Shown here one piece after another: positions 17,728 to 26,796 of a DNA stretch of 64,000 nt. The translations under genes and the position numbers were made by a program. The notes under the pieces are model-generated. The model saw nothing but the letters and a program-made list of their open reading frames with translations, made no database searches and had not been told where the DNA came from. Each line of letters starts with the position of its first letter. The first letter of the stretch is position 1. Source of the stretch: Streptomyces sp. NRRL F-5126 (GTDB lineage: Bacteria > Actinomycetota > Actinomycetes > Streptomycetales > Streptomycetaceae); assembly GCF_000721265.1 (NCBI RefSeq), contig NZ_JOFZ01000004.1:124001-188000 (forward strand), given 5' to 3'.

Positions 17728-18966
17728 TCAGTTGCCGACGCGGCGGCGCAGGTCCTGGAACGCCGTGTAGTTGGCGATCACCTCGATGCGTCCTGGCGGC
17801 GCGTACTGCACCGCCTCGTCCAGCGTCTCGCAGACGCGGAAGGTCAGGCCCGCGACCTCCAGGCGCACCGCGAGGTCGAGCCTGCGGTCGCCGAGCACGC
17901 AGATCGGGTGCCCGGCGAGCCGCGTGTAGTCGACATCCCACAGCCAGGACGTGTCGGTGCCGTCGGCGCCGCGCGCGTTGACCGAGAGGATGACCGGCGT
18001 GGGCGGCGGGTCGATCAGCGAGAACGTCTCCAGCCAGCCGGCCGGGTTCTTCGCCAGCAGCAGCCTGAGGTCGCGGCCCTGGAAGGACACCACGTCGTAG
18101 CGGCCCGCCACCGCCTGCACCTGGTACATCCGCTGCAGCGCCACGCCCGGCGGCACGCCGAACGTCGCGGCGACGGCCGCGGACGTGGTGGCGTTGGCCT
18201 TGTTCGCCCGGCCCGGCAGCTGGAGGTGGATGGGCCAGGCCGAACCGTGCGGATCGAGGACGTGGTCGTCGCGCAGCGCCCAGCCGGGGGAGGGACGGCG
18301 GAACCCGCACTGCGCGCAGAACCAGTCGTCGCCGGGGCGCTGCATCACGCCACCGCAGGACGGGCAGGACCAGGCGTCGTCCTTCCACTCCTGGCCGGCG
18401 GCGACCCACACCACGTTGGGCGAGGAGGAGGCCGCCCACACGATCAGCGGGTCGTCCGCGTTGGCGATCACGACGGCCTTCGTGCCGGCCAGGCCCTCGC
18501 GCCACTTCTCGGCGAGCATCCTGGTCTCGGCCGCGCGGTCGAGCTGGTCGCGCGAGAGGTTGAGCAGGGCGATCGCCTTCGGCGTGGTGTCGCGTGCCAC
18601 GCCCGCGAGGTACTTCTCGTCGACCTCGATCACGCCGTACCTGGCGTCGGAGCCGCCCGCAAGCGCGGAGGTGATGCCCGCGGGCATGTTCGCGCCGAGC
18701 GCGTTCGACACCACGGGGCCGGCGGCGCGCAGGGCCTCGGCGATCAGCCGGGTCGTGGTCGTCTTGCCGTTGGTCGCCGACACGAGGATGACGTCGAGGT
18801 GCTGCGCGAGCCGGCGCAGCAGGTCGGGGTCGAGTCTGAGCGCGACCTTCCCGCCGATCACCGATCCGCTGCCGCGCCCGGCCGCGCGCGACACCGCCGC
18901 CGCGGCCTTGCCCGCCGTCACGGCCAGCTTGGCCCGCGAAGACAGCGGCTCCGTGTTGCCTGCCAT
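17728..18966 (-). CDS. murT: Lipid II isoglutaminyl synthase, MurT subunit
   Basis: A Mur-ligase homologue that activates the D-Glu carboxylate of lipid II for amidation with GatD-derived ammonia. The 412-residue protein shows the ATP-binding SATNGKTTTT at residues 63-72. The MurT-specific zinc ribbon has cysteines C201, C204, C217 and C220. The C-terminal DUF1727 region is present (ILSVNARGADGTDTSWLWDVDY). It forms an operon with gatD. The gene is divergent from def across 120 bp. Confidence 0.93.
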   Translation of the reverse strand: MAGNTEPLSSRAKLAVTAGKAAAAVSRAAGRGSGSVIGGKVALRLDPDLLRRLAQHLDVILVSATNGKTTTTRLIAEALRAAGPVVSNALGANMPAGITSALAGGSDARYGVIEVDEKYLAGVARDTTPKAIALLNLSRDQLDRAAETRMLAEKWREGLAGTKAVVIANADDPLIVWAASSSPNVVWVAAGQEWKDDAWSCPSCGGVMQRPGDDWFCAQCGFRRPSPGWALRDDHVLDPHGSAWPIHLQLPGRANKANATTSAAVAATFGVPPGVALQRMYQVQAVAGRYDVVSFQGRDLRLLLAKNPAGWLETFSLIDPPPTPVILSVNARGADGTDTSWLWDVDYTRLAGHPICVLGDRRLDLAVRLEVAGLTFRVCETLDEAVQYAPPGRIEVIANYTAFQDLRRRVGN

Positions 18967-19086
18967 CGTCCCTGTTCCTCCTCGCGTCGGTCCCGGGTCA
19001 GCCTATCGAGATCCGGCCGGGGCCCAGAACCGCGCCACGAGGCCGCGACCGCCGCCGCAGGCGCTGCTGAGCCGGACCGTACCCTG

Positions 19087-19635
19087 ATGCGCATGCGAAA
19101 GCGCCCCATCCCCGGCAGCGCAGGGTGCGTACGAGCCGTGCGGACGCTCGGCGACGCGGTCCTGCACGCGCCGTGCGCACCGGTCGACCGGTTCGGCCCC
19201 GCGGTGGCGGACCTCGTCGAGGACCTGTTCGCCACGATGTACGCGGCGCGTGGCGTCGGCCTCGCGGCCAACCAGGTCGGCGTGGGGCGGCAGGTGTTCG
19301 TGTACGACTGCCCGGACGACGAGGACGTCCGCCATGTCGGGCACCTCGTCAACCCCCGGCTCGTCCTCGCGGACGGCGTCGTCGTGCGGGGCCCGGAGGG
19401 TTGCCTCTCGCTGCCCGGCCTCGAGGCCGGCACCGAACGGTTCGACCATGCGGTCGTGGAGGGGCTCACCTGGGAGGGCGAGCCCCTGCGGATCGAGGGG
19501 GAGGGGTTCTTCGCCCGCTGCCTTCAGCACGAGACGGACCACGTGGCGGGCACCGTGTACGCGGACCGCCTGACGGGCCGCCGCAAGCGCAAGCTCCTAC
19601 GGGCCGCGCGCCGCGCCCCGTGGCACCGCCCCTGA
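19087..19635 (+). CDS. def: Peptide deformylase
   Basis: Removes the formyl group from nascent proteins. The 182-residue protein has all three deformylase motifs: GVGLAANQ at residues 56-63, EGCLS at 104-108 with metal ligand C106, and HETDH at 148-152 with the two His ligands and catalytic Glu. The ATG at 19087 (MRMRKRPI) is the most upstream plausible one. No good ribosome binding site is evident, so the second Met at 19093 is possible. The stop codon lies inside the left arm of a terminator hairpin. Confidence 0.94.
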   Translation: MRMRKRPIPGSAGCVRAVRTLGDAVLHAPCAPVDRFGPAVADLVEDLFATMYAARGVGLAANQVGVGRQVFVYDCPDDEDVRHVGHLVNPRLVLADGVVVRGPEGCLSLPGLEAGTERFDHAVVEGLTWEGEPLRIEGEGFFARCLQHETDHVAGTVYADRLTGRRKRKLLRAARRAPWHRP

Positions 19636-19655
19636 GGGGCCTCCGGCCCCTCAGG
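19631..19655 (+). terminator. Terminator overlapping the def stop codon
   Basis: A perfect 11-bp stem, CCTGAGGGGCC / GGCCCCTCAGG, with a 3-nt TCC loop. The TGA of def is bases 3-5 of the left arm. Confidence 0.8.
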
Positions 19656-20315
19656 CCTGGCCCACCGCCTCCGTCAGGACCGCTGCCCGGCGCCTGCGCC
19701 GCTTCCGCCTGCCGTCCGGCCGGCGGCGCGGCCGTCCGCGCCCGTGGCAGGGGCTGCCCCGGATGCCGCCTTCTCGCCACGCCCGGCATCTGCCGCCCCC
19801 GCCGGGCGGGGCTCGCCTCCGCCGGCCCTGCTGCCCGCGCCCGCGGGCTGCGCCCGGTGGGCCTGGCGTCCGCCCCCGGCCTCTGGCCCTCCCGCCGCTC
19901 GCGCTGCTTCTGACCGGGCCGGCCGGCTTCGGTCGGTGCGCCTGCCGTCCGTGCTCGGCGTCCGCCGTGTCCGTCCGTGCCCGCCGGGCCTCCGGAAACG
20001 GGGCCCCGACGCCGGGGCGGCCCGCGCAGACGCCCGGCGGGCGGGTCGGCGGCGGCCACTGCCCGGCGGGCCGGCCGTCTTCGCCAGGCGTCGGACGTCC
20101 CGGTCCCCGAACGCCCGGTTGCGGCCCGCCCGGAAACCGGCGCGGGACCGGCCCGGAGGGCTGAGGCGGCGCGGCCGGGCGCCAGGACCGCAGGGGCCGG
20201 CATGGCTCGCCGGGGGCCGGGGGCGGCACGCCCCGAAGCCGACATGCCCGCCCGGGAGCAGGCCCGGCCCGCCCGTAAGCCGGCGCGGCCCCAGCGGAGA
20301 GCCGGGGCCGGCCGG
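19656..20315. other. 660-bp GC-rich stretch with no convincing gene
   Basis: Frames are open on both strands, but every translation is an Arg/Pro/Gly/Ala string without a domain. The frames also run through the def terminator or the tetR end. Motifs such as GGCCGGCC, CCCGGCGG and GGGCCGGC recur at irregular spacing. I see no promoter, RNA or repeat array. It may be spacer or decayed sequence. Confidence 0.5.
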
Positions 20316-20960
20316 TCAGAAGCCGGGGCCGCCCGGTTTGTCGTCCGCGATCGCCAGCCGCCCCCACAGCAGGTCGGCCATCGTCGTCACCAGCTCCTGG
20401 CGCGCGCACGGACGCTCGCCGAGCCACCAGTCGCCCGCCGCGTGCATCATGCCGACTATCCCGTGGCCCCAGATCCTCGCCCGCTGCCCGCCGTCGGGGC
20501 CCAGGTCGATGCGCTCCTCGATGACCTTCGCGAGCTCCTCGCCGAGGCGGCGCAGCAGCGGTGCCGAATGGCGCCCTATGTCGAAGCCCTGGTCGAGCGG
20601 TGCCGCGTCCTCGGCCGGGTGCATCAGGAACCGGTAGACCCCCGGGTTCGCCTCGATCGCGGCGAGGTACGTGTCGAGCGTGGCCTCGACCCGGGCGCGG
20701 CGTTCCGCCGGGGCGTCGAGCGCCGCGCGCAGCGCCTCGAGCAGGGCGTCCGTGTGCCGCTTGGCGAGCGCCTTGTACAGCCCGCCCTTGTCGCCGAAGT
20801 GCCGGTACAGGATGGGCTTGGTGATCCCGGCCTCCGCCGCGATCGCGTTCATGGAGGCGCCCGGGCCGTCCCTGAGAACCACCCGCTCCGCCGCCTCGAG
20901 CAGCTGCCGCCGCCGCTGTGCGGCCGCCTGCTGCTGAGCCGACTGTCCTCTGCTGTCCAT
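20316..20960 (-). CDS. TetR-family transcriptional regulator
   Basis: A 214-residue repressor with an N-terminal TetR helix-turn-helix: RRRQLLEAAERVVLRDG, then AIAAEAGITKPILYRHFGDKGGLYKAL at about residues 41-67. A helical ligand domain follows. The ATG at 20960 has GGGGAGAGGG just upstream. It is divergent from an acyl-CoA dehydrogenase gene across about 160 bp holding two TACC/GGTA dyads. By analogy with FadR/KstR-type systems it is likely to sense an acyl-CoA and repress both itself and the dehydrogenase. Confidence 0.9.
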   Translation of the reverse strand: MDSRGQSAQQQAAAQRRRQLLEAAERVVLRDGPGASMNAIAAEAGITKPILYRHFGDKGGLYKALAKRHTDALLEALRAALDAPAERRARVEATLDTYLAAIEANPGVYRFLMHPAEDAAPLDQGFDIGRHSAPLLRRLGEELAKVIEERIDLGPDGGQRARIWGHGIVGMMHAAGDWWLGERPCARQELVTTMADLLWGRLAIADDKPGGPGF

Positions 20961-21072
20961 GCCCTCTCCCCGCCCCACCCAAAGCTGTTGTCCCACCCGA
21001 TACGCAACGCCTGCGCAACGTAACACCCTCCGGAGACGGGCCGCTGATCAGGCGTGATGGCTTGACAGGGCC

Positions 21073-21109
21073 TACCCGTCGGTAACAGACTGTAGTTACC
21101 AGTGGTAAC
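21073..21109. promoter_or_regulatory. Paired TetR-type operators before the acyl-CoA dehydrogenase
   Basis: TACC-CGTC-GGTA (21073-21084) follows a TTGACA -35 hexamer (21062-21067). A perfect GTTACC-AGT-GGTAAC (21095-21109) ends 14 bp before the dehydrogenase ATG. ACCAGTGG is directly repeated at 21098 and 21108. The dyads share the TACC/GGTA half-site and probably bind the divergent TetR protein. Confidence 0.6.
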
Positions 21110-21123
21110 CAGTGGAGGGGAAG

Positions 21124-22350
21124 ATGGCCGAGTTCACGCTCGAACCGAGCGACGACCAGAAGCAGGTCCGCGAGTGGCTGCACGGCTTCGCCGCCGACGT
21201 GGTGCGTCCGGCTGCCGCCGAGTGGGACGAGCGCGAGGAGACGCCCTGGCCCGTCATCCAGGAGGCGGCCAAACTCGGGATCTACTCCCTCGACTTCTAC
21301 GCGCAGCAGTACTTCGACCCCTCGGGTCTGGGCATCCCCATCGCCATGGAGGAACTCTTCTGGGGCGACGCGGGCATCGCCCTGTCCATCGTCGGCACCG
21401 GACTCGCCGCCGTCGGCGTGCTCGCCAACGGCACCGACGAGCAGATCGGCACCTGGATCCCGCAGATGTACGGCGACGCCGACGACGTGAAGCTCGCCGC
21501 CTTCTGCTCGTCCGAGCCCGACGCGGGCTCCGACGTCGCCGCCATGCGCACCCGCGCCGTCTACGACGAGGCGAAGGACGAGTGGGTGCTCAACGGCACC
21601 AAGACCTGGGCCACCAACGGCGGGATCGCCAACGTCCACGTCGTCGTCGCCTCCGTCGACCCGGAGCTGGGCTCGAAGGGGCACGCCTCGTTCATCGTCC
21701 CGCCAGGCACGAAGGGCCTTTCGCAGGGCCAGAAGTTCAAGAAGCACGGCATCCGCGCATCACACACCGCCGAGGTCGTCCTCGACGGCGTCCGCGTCCC
21801 CGGCGCCTGCCTGCTCGGCGGCAAGGGCAAGCTCGACGAACGCCTCGCGCGCGCCAGGGAGAAGGCGGCGGGGGGCAAGGACCGTGTCAAGAACGCGGCG
21901 ATGGCCACCTTCGAGGCGTCGCGCCCCGCCGTCGGCGCCATGGCCGTCGGCACCGCACGCGCCGCCTACGAGGTCGCGCTCGACTACGCCAGGACCCGCA
22001 GCCAGTTCGGCCGCCCGATCATCGACAACCAGGGCATCGCCTTCCAGCTCGCCGACATGCGTACCCGCATCGACGCGGCGCGGCTGCTCGTGTGGCGCGC
22101 GTCCTGGATGGCCACCACGGGCAAGAGGTTCGAGTCTGCCGAGGGGTCCATGTCGAAGCTGTTCGCCAGCGAGACCGCGAAGCAGGTCACCGCGCAGGCC
22201 GTGCAGATCCTCGGTGGCAACGGCTTCACCCGCGAGTACCCGGTGGAGCGCATGCACAGGGACGCGGCGATCTACACCATCTTCGAGGGCACGAGCGAGA
22301 TCCAGCGCCTCGTGATCGCGCGCACCCTCGCCGGCATGCCGATCCGCTGA
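21124..22350 (+). CDS. Acyl-CoA dehydrogenase
   Basis: A 408-residue FAD enzyme that introduces the alpha-beta double bond in acyl-CoA. Family features are present: AAFCSSEPDAGSDVAAMRTRA, KTWATNGG, YARTRSQFGRPI, QILGGNGFTREYPVERMHRDA and the C-terminal catalytic FEGTSEIQRLVIAR, where the Glu acts as the base. GGAGGGG precedes the ATG at 21124; an in-frame GTG at 21112 lacks one. The substrate chain length cannot be read from sequence. The TetR neighbour and operators suggest induction by an acyl compound. Confidence 0.93.
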   Translation: MAEFTLEPSDDQKQVREWLHGFAADVVRPAAAEWDEREETPWPVIQEAAKLGIYSLDFYAQQYFDPSGLGIPIAMEELFWGDAGIALSIVGTGLAAVGVLANGTDEQIGTWIPQMYGDADDVKLAAFCSSEPDAGSDVAAMRTRAVYDEAKDEWVLNGTKTWATNGGIANVHVVVASVDPELGSKGHASFIVPPGTKGLSQGQKFKKHGIRASHTAEVVLDGVRVPGACLLGGKGKLDERLARAREKAAGGKDRVKNAAMATFEASRPAVGAMAVGTARAAYEVALDYARTRSQFGRPIIDNQGIAFQLADMRTRIDAARLLVWRASWMATTGKRFESAEGSMSKLFASETAKQVTAQAVQILGGNGFTREYPVERMHRDAAIYTIFEGTSEIQRLVIARTLAGMPIR

Positions 22351-22383
22351 TCCCCGCCCCCTGATCCCCCCACGGGCGGCGCA

Positions 22384-22423
22384 GGTTCCGCTCCCGTCCC
22401 CCTGACGGGGCGGGAGCGGAACC
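22384..22423. terminator. Bidirectional terminator
   Basis: GGTTCCGCTCCCG (22384-22396) pairs perfectly with CGGGAGCGGAACC (22411-22423). The pairing extends inward as TCCCC/CGGGG with one wobble around a short CTGA loop. It lies between the convergent acyl-CoA dehydrogenase and glutathione peroxidase genes. Confidence 0.85.
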
Positions 22424-22435
22424 GCGTCGTCGTCC

Positions 22436-22924
<489 letters not shown>

Positions 22925-23003
22925 CATCCGTCCTCTCCCGACCTCCCTCGCGGAGATCGTCCCACCATTGTGGACCCGCGCTTCCCCCGGCCCGCGTGCG
23001 CGC

Positions 23004-25517
23004 CTACAGCTGCCCGACCGAGGCGACCCGCACGACGGCCAGGCCCTGCTCGTCGGAGGCCGCCAGGTCGACCTCGGCGCTGATGCCCCAGTCGTGGTCG
23101 CCGTTCGGGTCGGCGAAGGTCTGCCGCACGCGCCACACGCCGTGCGCCGGGTCCTCCTCGATGGACAGCAGCTTCGGGCCGCGCGCGTCCGGGCCCGTAC
23201 CGAGGTCCTCGTACTCGTCCCAATAGGCGTCCATCGCCTCCGCCCACGCGTCCTCGTCGAACCCGGACTCCGCGTCCATCGAGCCGAGTTCGCGCACCTT
23301 GTCGAGCGCGGCCAGCTCGACCCGGCGGAACATCGCGTTGCGTACCAGTACACGGAACGCGCGCGCGTTCGCCGTGACGGGCCTGACCTGGTCGGCCTTC
23401 TCCTGCGCCTCCTCGGCCGTCTCGACCTCCGGGTTGGCGAGCTGCTCCCACTCGTCCAGCAGGCTGGAGTCGACCTGCCGCACCATCTCGCCCAGCCAGG
23501 CGTTCAGGTCCTCCAGGTCCTCCGACTTGAGGTGCTCGGGGATCGTGTGCTCAAGCGCCTTGTAGGCGCCCGCCAGGTAGCGCAGCACGATGCCCTCGGT
23601 ACGCGCCAGCTCGTAGAAGGACGTGAACTCCGAGAACGACAGCGCACGTTCGTACATGTCCCGGATCACCGACTTCGGCGACACCGGGTGGTCGCCCACC
23701 CACGGGTGGCTCCTGCGGTACACGTCGTACGCGTGCCACAGCAGCTCATCGAGCGGCTTCGGGTACGACACGTCCTGGAGGCGCTCCATGCGCTCCTCGT
23801 ACTCGACGCCGTCCGCCTTCATCTGCGCGACCGCCTCGCCCCGCGCCTTGTTCTGCTGCGCGCCGAGGATCTGCCGCGGGTCGTCGAGCGTCGACTCCAC
23901 GACCGACACCATGTCGAGCGCGTACGACGGCGACTCCGGGTCCAGCAGCTCGAACGCGGCCAGCGCGAACGTGGACAGCGGCTGGTTCAGCGCGAAGTCC
24001 TGCTGCAGGTCGACCGTCAGCCGGACGATGCGGCCCTGCGCGTCGGGCGTGTCGAGCCGCTCCACGACGCCGCCGTCCAGCAGCGAGCGGTAGATCGCGA
24101 TGGCGCGGCGGATGTGCCGCAGCTGCTGCCTGCGCGGTTCGTGGTTGTCCTCCAGCAGGTGGCGCATCGCGTCGAACGCGTTGCCCGGGCGGGCGATCAC
24201 CGACAGCAGCATCGTGTGCGTTACCCGGAAACGCGAGGTCAGCGGCTCAGGATCGGCGGCGATCAGCTTCTCGAACGACTGCTGCGACCACGCCACGAAC
24301 CCCTCGGGCGCCTTCTTGCGCACCACCTTGCGGCGCTTCTTCGGGTCGTCGCCCGCCTTCGCCAGCGCCTTCTCGTTCTCGACGACGTGCTCGGGCGCCT
24401 GCGCCACCACGAGGCCCGCCGTGTCGAACCCGGCGCGGCCCGCCCTGCCGGCGATCTGGTGGAACTCACGGGCACGCAACGTCCGCACGCGCGTGCCGTC
24501 GTACTTCGACAGCGCGGTGAACAGCACCGTGCGGATGGGGACGTTGACGCCGACGCCCAGCGTGTCCGTGCCGCAGATGACCTTCAGCAGACCCGCCTGG
24601 GCGAGCTTCTCCACCAGGCGCCGGTACTTGGGCAGCATGCCGGCGTGGTGCACGCCGATGCCGTGCCGCACGTAGCGCGAGAGGTTGCGGCCGAACTTCG
24701 TGGTGAAGCGGAAGTTGCCGATCAGCTCCGCGATCCTGTCCTTCTCCTCGCGCGTGCACATGTTGATGCTCATCAGCGACTGCGCGCGCTCGACGGCCGC
24801 GGCCTGAGTGAAGTGCACGATGTACACGGGCGCCTGGTGCGTTTCCAGGAGCTCCGTGAGCGTCTCCGTGATGGGCGTCGTGCGGTACTCGTACGACAGC
24901 GGCACCGGCCGCGTCGCCGACCGCACGACGGCGGTCTCGCGGCCGGTGCGGCGCGTGAGGTCCTCCTCGAACCGCGAGACGTCCCCGAGAGTGGCCGACA
25001 TCAGCACGAACTGCGCCTGCGGCAGTTCGAGCAGGGGGATCTGCCAGGCCCAGCCGCGGTCGGGCTCCGCGTAGAAGTGGAACTCGTCCATCACGACCTG
25101 GCCGATGTCGGCGTGCCGGCCGTCGCGCAGCGCGATCGCCGCGAGCACCTCGGCCGTGCAGCAGATCACCGGGGCGTCCGCGTTGACCGACGCGTCGCCC
25201 GTGAGCATCCCGACGTTCTCCGTGCCGAACAGCTTGCACAGGTCGAAGAACTTCTCCGACACCAGGGCCTTGATGGGGGCCGTGTAGAACGTGACCTCGT
25301 CACGCGCGAGCGCCGCGAAGTGCGCGCCCGCGGCGACCAGGCTCTTGCCCGAGCCCGTCGGCGTCGAAAGGACCACGTTGGCCCCCGACACCACCTCGAT
25401 CAGGGCCTCCTCCTGAGCCGGATAGAGAGAGATTCCCTGCCCCTCGGCCCACGTCGAGAAGGCCTCGAAGAGGGCATCGGGGTCGGCGTCCTTCGGCAGC
25501 TGATCGATAAGGGTCAC
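23004..25517 (-). CDS. DEAD/DEAH-box helicase with DUF3516 C-terminus
   Basis: An 837-residue superfamily 2 helicase of the actinobacterial Ski2-like group. Motif I is STPTGSGKS at about residues 50-58. Motif II reads DEFH (VMDEFHFY). Motif III is SATLGD, and motif VI is in QIAGRAGRAG. The C-terminal half is the DUF3516 module found only with this helicase. The GTG start gives the conserved N-terminus MTLIDQLPK, although its ribosome binding site is poor. The nucleic-acid substrate is not established; a role in RNA turnover is an inference from Ski2 relatives. Confidence 0.92.
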   Translation of the reverse strand: MTLIDQLPKDADPDALFEAFSTWAEGQGISLYPAQEEALIEVVSGANVVLSTPTGSGKSLVAAGAHFAALARDEVTFYTAPIKALVSEKFFDLCKLFGTENVGMLTGDASVNADAPVICCTAEVLAAIALRDGRHADIGQVVMDEFHFYAEPDRGWAWQIPLLELPQAQFVLMSATLGDVSRFEEDLTRRTGRETAVVRSATRPVPLSYEYRTTPITETLTELLETHQAPVYIVHFTQAAAVERAQSLMSINMCTREEKDRIAELIGNFRFTTKFGRNLSRYVRHGIGVHHAGMLPKYRRLVEKLAQAGLLKVICGTDTLGVGVNVPIRTVLFTALSKYDGTRVRTLRAREFHQIAGRAGRAGFDTAGLVVAQAPEHVVENEKALAKAGDDPKKRRKVVRKKAPEGFVAWSQQSFEKLIAADPEPLTSRFRVTHTMLLSVIARPGNAFDAMRHLLEDNHEPRRQQLRHIRRAIAIYRSLLDGGVVERLDTPDAQGRIVRLTVDLQQDFALNQPLSTFALAAFELLDPESPSYALDMVSVVESTLDDPRQILGAQQNKARGEAVAQMKADGVEYEERMERLQDVSYPKPLDELLWHAYDVYRRSHPWVGDHPVSPKSVIRDMYERALSFSEFTSFYELARTEGIVLRYLAGAYKALEHTIPEHLKSEDLEDLNAWLGEMVRQVDSSLLDEWEQLANPEVETAEEAQEKADQVRPVTANARAFRVLVRNAMFRRVELAALDKVRELGSMDAESGFDEDAWAEAMDAYWDEYEDLGTGPDARGPKLLSIEEDPAHGVWRVRQTFADPNGDHDWGISAEVDLAASDEQGLAVVRVASVGQL

Positions 25518-25680
25518 GTCACCATCTTGCCTGCTGCCGGTCCCGATCCGGGAACCGGACGCCGCCGCGAAGATCACGGACTGTACGCTGCCTTGCCGGC
25601 GGCAAGATCGGCCGGCCGGATCGCCCGGCCGGATCGCCCGGGCCAGGGGACGACAACTCCAGAGGGAGACGGGGACGACC

Positions 25681-26475
25681 ATGATGGGACCAGCACACTC
25701 ACTCTCGGGGGCGGCCGCATGGCTGGGGGTGGGCGCCGCGGCCGCGTCGCAGGGGCACGCGATGCCGTGGCCCGTACTGCTGGTCGGGACCCTCATCTCC
25801 GCCGGTGCCGCGCTCGCGCCCGACCTCGACCACAAGGCCGCGACGATCTCCCGCTCCTTCGGGCCCCTCTCGCACGGACTGTGCGCGATCGTCGACGCGA
25901 TGTCCCATTTCGCCTACCGGCACACCCGCATGCGGGGCGACTCGAGCAGCCGCAGCGGCGGCCACCGCACCCTCACGCACACCTGGCTGTGGGCGGTACT
26001 GATCGGAGTCGGCTTCTCGGCCCTCGCGGTGACGTTCGGCCGCTGGGCCGTGCTCGGCATCCTCTTCGTCCACGTGGTGCTCGCCGTGGAGGGCCTGCTG
26101 TGGCGCGCGGCCAGGACGTCGAGCCACATCCTGGTGTGGCTGATCGGCGCGTTCGCGGCGTGGACGCTCGCGGGCATCCTCAACAAGCCGGGCAACGGCG
26201 CGGACTGGCTGTTCGCCGCGCCGGACCAGCACTTCATGTGGCTCGGCCTGCCCGTCGTCGTGGGCGCGCTGATGCACGACCTGGGGGACGCGATCACCGT
26301 CTCCGGCTGCCCGATCCTGTGGCCGATCCCGATCGGGCGCAAGCGCTGGTACGCGCTCGGGACGCCCAAGGTGATGAGGTTCAGGGCGGGCAGCTGGGTG
26401 GAGCTCAAGATACTGATGCCGGCGTTCATGATCCTGGGCGGCCTGGGCGCGACGTCGGCGCTCGGCGTCATCTGA
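25681..26475 (+). CDS. YdjM-family membrane-bound metal-dependent hydrolase
   Basis: A 264-residue inner-membrane protein. The N-terminal GPAHSLSGAAAW, LAPDLDHKAATIS and GHRTLTHTWLW supply the conserved His and Asp ligands of the YdjM/DUF457 family. About five hydrophobic segments follow, with MHDLGDAITVSGCPILWPI near residue 200. The biochemical activity is not known; E. coli YdjM is a LexA-regulated member. The ATG lies 11 bp after GAGGGAGACGGGG. It is divergent from the helicase. Confidence 0.85.
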   Translation: MMGPAHSLSGAAAWLGVGAAAASQGHAMPWPVLLVGTLISAGAALAPDLDHKAATISRSFGPLSHGLCAIVDAMSHFAYRHTRMRGDSSSRSGGHRTLTHTWLWAVLIGVGFSALAVTFGRWAVLGILFVHVVLAVEGLLWRAARTSSHILVWLIGAFAAWTLAGILNKPGNGADWLFAAPDQHFMWLGLPVVVGALMHDLGDAITVSGCPILWPIPIGRKRWYALGTPKVMRFRAGSWVELKILMPAFMILGGLGATSALGVI

Positions 26476-26796
26476 CGCGCCCTGCGCCCGCGGGCGCGTG
26501 TGGGCCCACTCCTCGTAGCGTCCTCCGGCGCGCCGGGGCGGCGCGCAGGCCACCGCCTTGCCGCGGTCGCGGCAGCCGCCGTGCAGGCCACTGGGGTGAC
26601 CGCGCGGCGGCCTTCGCCGCGTCGCGACAGACACCGGCGTCCGGTGCGGACCTCGGGCCGCACCGTATGCGGGGCAGGGGACGCGGACCGGCTGCTGCCC
26701 CCGTGCGTGCGGCGGACGGTCGCACGTGAGGCGTCGCACCAGGCGCCGCAGGGGCCGTGCCCGGACGGCGCGCGGGCCCGGCCCGCCGTGCCGGAC
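26476..26796. other. Convergent intergenic region, no gene seen
   Basis: About 320 bp of very high GC between the YdjM-like gene and the convergent ABC exporter. A perfect palindrome GCGCCCGCGGGCGC (26484-26497) close after the stop may help termination, but it has no loop. The open frames here are extensions of neighbours or shadows. Confidence 0.4.

Noticed and set aside
19651-21747. A 698-codon minus-strand frame across the tetR region
   Set aside because: It overlaps the TetR gene in another frame and the acyl-CoA dehydrogenase antisense; only Arg/Gly/Pro sequence.
26484-26497. GCGCCCGCGGGCGC palindrome as a terminator
   Set aside because: It has no loop-forming centre and no T-run; such palindromes are frequent at this GC content.
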